From contig CAJTSB010000057.1 in NCBI GenBank assembly GCA_910578825.1, forward strand, positions 1-12,402: 12,402 nucleotides of DNA, written 5' to 3'. Source of the stretch: an uncultured Lachnospiraceae bacterium. Lineage in GTDB: Bacteria; Bacillota; Clostridia; Lachnospirales; Lachnospiraceae. Shown here in pieces: positions 12,165-12,402 of the stretch. How positions within the stretch are numbered: position 1 is the first letter of the stretch; each line of letters begins with the position of its first letter. The notes beneath the pieces are model-generated. The model ran no database searches and was not told the DNA's origin. It was given only the letters and a program-made list of their open reading frames with translations. Both the position numbers and the translations under genes were made by a program.

Positions 12165-12402
12165 TCCAATCGCCTCCTAATTTATAGCCGATTCCTTTTA
12201 TTGTCTGAATGAGTTTTCCTGCATCCCCCAGTTTTACCCGCAGTTTGCGGATATGCACATCCAGCGTTCGGGATTCTGTATAATATTCTCCCCAGACACT
12301 GGTTAAAAGCCTGTCGCGTTCCACCACATTGCCCTCTGCCTCCAGCAGGACTATTAACAGCAGATATTCCTTATAGGAAAGCGATACCGCTTCCCCTAAT
12401 AC
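12157..12402 (-). CDS. OmpR/PhoB-family response regulator, C-terminal part
   Basis: The window edge cuts this gene; 81 codons of its 3' end are present, with TAA at 12159-12157. The fragment is a winged-helix DNA-binding domain (trans_reg_C): SLSYKEYLLLIVLLE, then VVERDRLLTSVWGE, the recognition helix region ESRTLDVHIRKLRVKLGD, and the wing IQTIKGIGYKL. The receiver domain lies outside. The stop overlaps the kinase start by 8 bp (ATGAATAA), so the two are almost certainly co-transcribed and translationally coupled. It should bind direct-repeat promoter sites as a phosphorylated dimer; targets cannot be read from this window. Confidence 0.95.
   Translation of the reverse strand, partial: VLGEAVSLSYKEYLLLIVLLEAEGNVVERDRLLTSVWGEYYTESRTLDVHIRKLRVKLGDAGKLIQTIKGIGYKLGGDWNE

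Overview
The window looks like chromosome from a gut-type Clostridia/Lachnospiraceae bacterium (Bacillota). The signs are strong AGGAGG-type ribosome binding sites, moderate-to-low GC, a PhoR/OmpR-type Gram-positive two-component pair, a hybrid kinase of clostridial style, a signal-less Amidase_3-SPOR protein, a DUF6061-like small protein of the kind seen on Firmicutes mobile elements, and a giant BspA-like/Ig/CARDB/FN3 protein. This placement is inferred from protein style, not from any search.

Left part (1-2640): a cytosolic cyclophilin-type peptidyl-prolyl isomerase on the + strand converges on a ParA/MinD-like protein with a broken Walker A motif on the - strand. Their stop codons are 10 bp apart, and each lies in the loop of one of two overlapping hairpins. 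Next on the - strand is a signal-less N-acetylmuramoyl-L-alanine amidase with a C-terminal SPOR domain.

Centre (2640-8640): a 1863-residue - strand ORF fills nearly half of the window. In order it has six 23-residue BspA-type leucine-rich repeats, two tandem Ig-like domains, a carboxypeptidase-regulatory-like domain, a long unassigned region, a probable beta-propeller, two CARDB-like domains, a Big_2 domain and two basic FN3 domains. It ends at a clear intrinsic terminator. Its 5' end looks damaged: a GTG start without a Shine-Dalgarno, no signal peptide, an in-frame stop nine codons upstream, and a start in the middle of a repeat module. The first ~900 bp are also more AT-rich than the rest, which suggests domain shuffling.

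Junction (8455-9012): upstream of the truncated start is a compact non-coding module with four copies of a decamer (two direct, two inverted), an extended -10 promoter and a G-rich Shine-Dalgarno-like run. Beyond it, on the + strand, is a small DUF6061-like ORF with a terminator hairpin inside its reading frame. I read this stretch as possible debris of a mobile element and as the most informative part of the window.

Right part (9013-12402): two signalling units on the - strand. One is a soluble hybrid histidine kinase/receiver protein with all catalytic residues but no sensor domain. The other is a PhoR-like membrane histidine kinase translationally coupled to an OmpR-family response regulator whose start lies outside the window. 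I see no self-evident new defence, CRISPR or biosynthetic system. The strongest leads are the damaged adhesin-like gene and the repeat module beside it.
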